Positions 14,482-17,252 of a stretch of DNA of 17,252 bases are shown one piece after another. The stretch is from positions 1 through 17,252 of the forward strand of contig URYY01000027.1 in the NCBI GenBank assembly GCA_900552245.1. Reading direction: 5' to 3'. Source of the DNA: an uncultured Opitutales bacterium (GTDB lineage: Bacteria; Verrucomicrobiota; Verrucomicrobiia; Opitutales; Intestinicryptomonadaceae). Position 1 is the first letter of the stretch. Every line of letters begins with the position of its first letter. A model generated the notes under the pieces. The model saw only the letters and a program-made list of their open reading frames with translations. It made no database searches and was not told where the DNA came from. The position numbers and the translations under genes were made by a program.

Positions 14482-15756
14482 ATGGAATTTTTAGTTATCG
14501 CTATTCTCATTTTATCAAACGGAATACTTGCAATGTCGGAAATCGCACTTGTGTGCGTAAAAAAGCCCGCGCTTTCCAGCGAGGCAAAAAAGGGCAGCGT
14601 ATATGCCAAAAACGCTCTTAAGCTAGCAAGCAGCCCAGACAGATTCTTCTCCACAGTCCAAATAGGTATAACACTCATAGGAATTTTAACCGGCATATAT
14701 TCCGGAGAAACCATAAGTGCAAACTTTGGGAATCTCCTGGCTTCACTAGGAATTCCAAGCTCGGCCGCCCTATTTTTAGCGCAGGCAGCAATCGTGATTA
14801 TAGTGACGTATCTCACCCTTATTTTTGGAGAGCTAGTGCCAAAGCGAATAGGCTTGGCCGCCCCGGAAAAAATAGCAAAAATAATAGCTTCTCCAATGCT
14901 ATTGCTATCTAAAATTGCGGCTCCCTTTGTGTACATTTTAAGTAAGTCCAGCACCTTTGTCCTGAAAGTTTTGGGGATAAATTCAGCTGATAGAAAGATT
15001 ACCGAGGCCGAGATTAAATCAATGGTAAGAGAAGGCGTAAAAAGCGGAGAAGTGCAGAGCATAGAGAGAAATATTTTAGAGCGGGTATTCCTACTTGGTG
15101 ATAGACACGTGGAGTCTATAATGACGCCCAGAAACGAAATAGTAAAAATAGATATATCGTCGAGCAGAAGGCAGGTTGAGGATATCGTTAAGCAAAATCC
15201 GCACAGCGTATATCCGGTTTCAAACGGCTCTCTTGATGAGATTCTGGGCTTTGTGTATATAGAGGATCTGTTTGCGGAGCTCACAAAGCAGTCGCCCTCG
15301 CTGAAAAACATACTCAAGCCCGTGGAGTACTTCAAGGAGGACACCATGGTTTACAGCGCCCTTGAAATACTCAGAAAAAGGCGCGTAAAAAATGCAATTA
15401 TCTCAAACGAATTTGGCGTTACGCTTGGAATTGTCACATTAAACGACGTACTCGACGCAGTTTTGGGCGATATGCCCGAGAGAAACGAGGAAGAATACAT
15501 AGTCGCCTGCGGCGAAAACAAATTTGCCGTAACGGGCCAGTGCCCCTTCCACGATTTTATGATATTCTTTGAATTGGAGGATTCCGGCGAGACTTACAAT
15601 ACCGTAAGCGGACTCATACTCGACAAACTTCAACACATTCCGCACGTTGGCGAAAGAATCAAGTGGAGAGATTTGCGCATAAAGGTTGCAGAAATGGACG
15701 GAGTTAGGATAAATAGAATTCTTGTAGAAAGGCCCGAGCAACCAGAGCAGAACTAG
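14482..15756 (+). CDS. CorC/HlyC-family membrane protein with paired CBS domains
   Basis: This 424-residue inner-membrane protein has the order DUF21 (CNNM-like) membrane domain, CBS pair, CorC_HlyC domain. The membrane part (1 to about 165) starts MEFLVIAILILSNGILAMSE and contains the conserved LIFGELVPKRIGL (113-125). The linker EIKSMVREGVKSGEV (177-191) leads to the CBS pair (about 208-330), with the family block ESIMTPRNEIVKID. The C-terminal domain lies at about 345-418. Relatives are linked to magnesium or cobalt efflux and were once called hemolysins; Mg2+ export is the best guess. I chose ATG 14482 because it gives the standard N-terminus; an upstream in-frame TTG (14446) would add 12 polar residues. 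The stop codon is shared in a CTAG palindrome with the converging YgiQ-type gene. Confidence 0.93.
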   Translation: MEFLVIAILILSNGILAMSEIALVCVKKPALSSEAKKGSVYAKNALKLASSPDRFFSTVQIGITLIGILTGIYSGETISANFGNLLASLGIPSSAALFLAQAAIVIIVTYLTLIFGELVPKRIGLAAPEKIAKIIASPMLLLSKIAAPFVYILSKSSTFVLKVLGINSADRKITEAEIKSMVREGVKSGEVQSIERNILERVFLLGDRHVESIMTPRNEIVKIDISSSRRQVEDIVKQNPHSVYPVSNGSLDEILGFVYIEDLFAELTKQSPSLKNILKPVEYFKEDTMVYSALEILRKRRVKNAIISNEFGVTLGIVTLNDVLDAVLGDMPERNEEEYIVACGENKFAVTGQCPFHDFMIFFELEDSGETYNTVSGLILDKLQHIPHVGERIKWRDLRIKVAEMDGVRINRILVERPEQPEQN

Positions 15757-17252
15757 AACTTTCTGCCCGACCGCTTTGCGGGATTATTTTTTAGCATTCC
15801 GCGCTGTTTTCTGCGCTCGGCAAGCCCCTTATTTACCTTTATTGGCTTGCCCTGCTCGTCAACTTCCGCGCAGTACATAGCGCAGGCCATCGTCATTGGC
15901 AGCGGTATAAAATCCTGCACCTGCCGCACGTTCCAATTTGACTTCGCAAGATAGTCCTCGACAACTTTCATCTGGCGCTCGCTGCAGCCTGGAAAGTTTG
16001 AAATAAAGTATGGAACCATATACTGCTTCTTGCCCGACTTTGAATTTACGGAGTCAAATATGCTTCTAAACTTTTCAAATTCCCCGGCCTTTCCCTTGCG
16101 CATAAGCTTTAGCACCTCATTATCCAGATGCTCCGGCGCAACACTTATTTGCCCCGACACATGATTGCGTATAATTTCCTCCGTCAGATTTGGCTGGGCC
16201 AGGGCCAAGTCCAGCCTAACTCCGGAATTTATAAAAACGTGCTTAACTCCATCAACTTTCTGCAAGCGCTCAAGCAAATTTAAAAGGGGCTTTTCGTCCG
16301 CCGCGTAGTTTTTGCAGAAATTTGGGAATATGCAAGAGTATCTCCTGCATTTTTTGCATATCTCGGGGTCTTTTGGACGGTGGCCGTAGATGTTTCCGGC
16401 AGCGCCGCCGACATCGCTAATTGTGCCTTTAAAGTAGGGCTTCTTTGCCAAGTTTTGCGCACTTTTTAATACGCTTTCGCAAGATCTGGATACAAGTTGC
16501 CTGCCCTGGTGTGTGACCAAGCCGCAAAAGGCGCACCCGCCCGGACAGCCGCGCACAACCGTTATGGAATCTCTTATCATTTCCCATGCGGGTATTTTTT
16601 CGGTGTAGCAAAAGTGCGGCATATACGCGTAGTCAAGCTCGCTTGAGCGGTCGAACTGTTCGCTAGTCATCGGTTCGCGCGGCGGCTCCACAAGCAGGAT
16701 TCTGCCGTTTGTGCGCTGAATTAACCTGCGGGCGCTCCAAGGGTTCATCTCGGATTCAATGATTTTTGTAGCGCGCATTATCGCCAATTTATCAGAGCAG
16801 ATTTCCTCGTAAGACGGCAACTCAACGGCATCGGAGTTAAATTCTGCGCTCTCTCTGCCTCCGAGATAGCGGCAGGTTCCGCGTATCCCATCTAGGCTCT
16901 TTCCGCTTTTTATGCGCTCGAAAATTTCGAGCATGGTAAGTTCGCCCATGCCGTAGCAGAGTATGTCGGCCTTTGAATCGACCAATACAGACGGTCTCAT
17001 TTTATCCTGCCAATAGTCGTAGTGGGCAAGCCTTCTTAAACTCGCCTCAACCCCTCCCATAACGACCTTTATTCCCGGAAAGGCCATGCGCGCAAGCTGT
17101 GAGTAAACAATAGAGGCATGTGGCGGGCAAAGCCCGGTTTTACCGCCCGGAGAATACATATCTTCATGGCGCAAGCGCCTGCCGGCAGTGTAAATTTTCA
17201 ACATTGAATCGAGATTGCCGCTAGAGACTGCGCAAGCTAAGCGCGGGCGCCC
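15753..17252 (-). CDS. YgiQ-family radical SAM protein (N-terminus outside window)
   Basis: This is the C-terminal 499 residues of a YgiQ-type radical SAM protein (UPF0313), whose substrate is unknown. The frame is open to the right edge: the residues before Met 17204 read RPRLACAVSSGNLDSM, the normal YgiQ sequence, so that methionine is internal and some 60-100 N-terminal residues are missing. The B12-binding-like N-terminal part contains DMYSPGGKTG and the landmark GGVEASLRRLAHYDYW. The iron-sulfur motif is CPGGCAFC (codons near 16547-16524). A second cysteine group, DPEICKKCRRYSCIFPNFCKN, follows at about 16368-16306. The C-terminal segment contains NVRQVQDFIPLPMTMACAMY, expected in this family. 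The gene converges on the corC-like gene with overlapping stop codons. The family call is secure; its function is not known. Confidence 0.95.
   Translation of the reverse strand, partial: GRPRLACAVSSGNLDSMLKIYTAGRRLRHEDMYSPGGKTGLCPPHASIVYSQLARMAFPGIKVVMGGVEASLRRLAHYDYWQDKMRPSVLVDSKADILCYGMGELTMLEIFERIKSGKSLDGIRGTCRYLGGRESAEFNSDAVELPSYEEICSDKLAIMRATKIIESEMNPWSARRLIQRTNGRILLVEPPREPMTSEQFDRSSELDYAYMPHFCYTEKIPAWEMIRDSITVVRGCPGGCAFCGLVTHQGRQLVSRSCESVLKSAQNLAKKPYFKGTISDVGGAAGNIYGHRPKDPEICKKCRRYSCIFPNFCKNYAADEKPLLNLLERLQKVDGVKHVFINSGVRLDLALAQPNLTEEIIRNHVSGQISVAPEHLDNEVLKLMRKGKAGEFEKFRSIFDSVNSKSGKKQYMVPYFISNFPGCSERQMKVVEDYLAKSNWNVRQVQDFIPLPMTMACAMYCAEVDEQGKPIKVNKGLAERRKQRGMLKNNPAKRSGRKF

Noticed and set aside
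14475..15347. 290-codon open frame on the - strand
   Set aside because: It lies wholly antisense to the corC-like gene, which has full domain structure. The - product is low-complexity and shows no family motif.

Overview
The window comes from a Gram-negative bacterial chromosome. Evidence for an outer membrane is a three-component RND efflux pump with a lipoprotein outer-membrane channel. Base composition is moderate, with AT-rich intergenic gaps and few clear Shine-Dalgarno sites. Housekeeping genes (type III glutamine synthetase, Tex, initiator tRNA, CorC-type protein, YgiQ) surround a drug-efflux operon. I see no phage, transposon, integron or CRISPR sequence. The lineage cannot be fixed by reading alone. 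The gene set would suit Verrucomicrobiota or a neighbouring phylum, but this is only a guess.

Left part (1-5900). The window opens inside glnN (type III glutamine synthetase), which ends at a strong hairpin terminator. A biotin-synthase-related radical SAM protein follows, lacking most of the residues that make BioB a sulfur-inserting enzyme. Next is a YugP-type membrane zinc peptidase. The 450-base gap after it holds a possible small RNA with its own promoter-like boxes and terminator, a nested inverted repeat, and the terminator of tex. Running leftward from about 5878 is a two-gene unit: a small DUF486 membrane protein and then tex.

Middle part (5900-8200). The manganese exporter mntP and an initiator tRNA-fMet lie on the + strand. 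The tRNA is followed by a very long terminator hairpin. A two-part MmcQ/YjbR-fold protein lies on the - strand. The gaps of about 360 and 450 bases hold no convincing gene, only inverted repeats and a terminator.

Efflux operon (14211 down to 8201, - strand). Four genes are packed as marR regulator, periplasmic adaptor, RND pump and outer-membrane lipoprotein channel. Two junctions overlap as ATGA and the third has a 4-base gap, and a GC-rich terminator closes the unit. This layout predicts an autoregulated multidrug exporter whose pump keeps the proton-relay residues D407, D408 and K931.

Right part (14212-17252). A 270-base divergent region separates marR from a CorC/HlyC-family membrane protein with paired CBS domains. 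That gene converges on a YgiQ-type radical SAM gene. The two stop codons share one CTAG palindrome, with no spacer. The YgiQ gene runs off the right edge.

I did not find a clear new multi-gene system. The most useful leads are the BioB-like radical SAM enzyme of unknown substrate, the small-RNA candidate at 2846-2927, the atypical initiator tRNA, a possible disulfide in the RND porter domain, and the structured gaps beside tex and marR.
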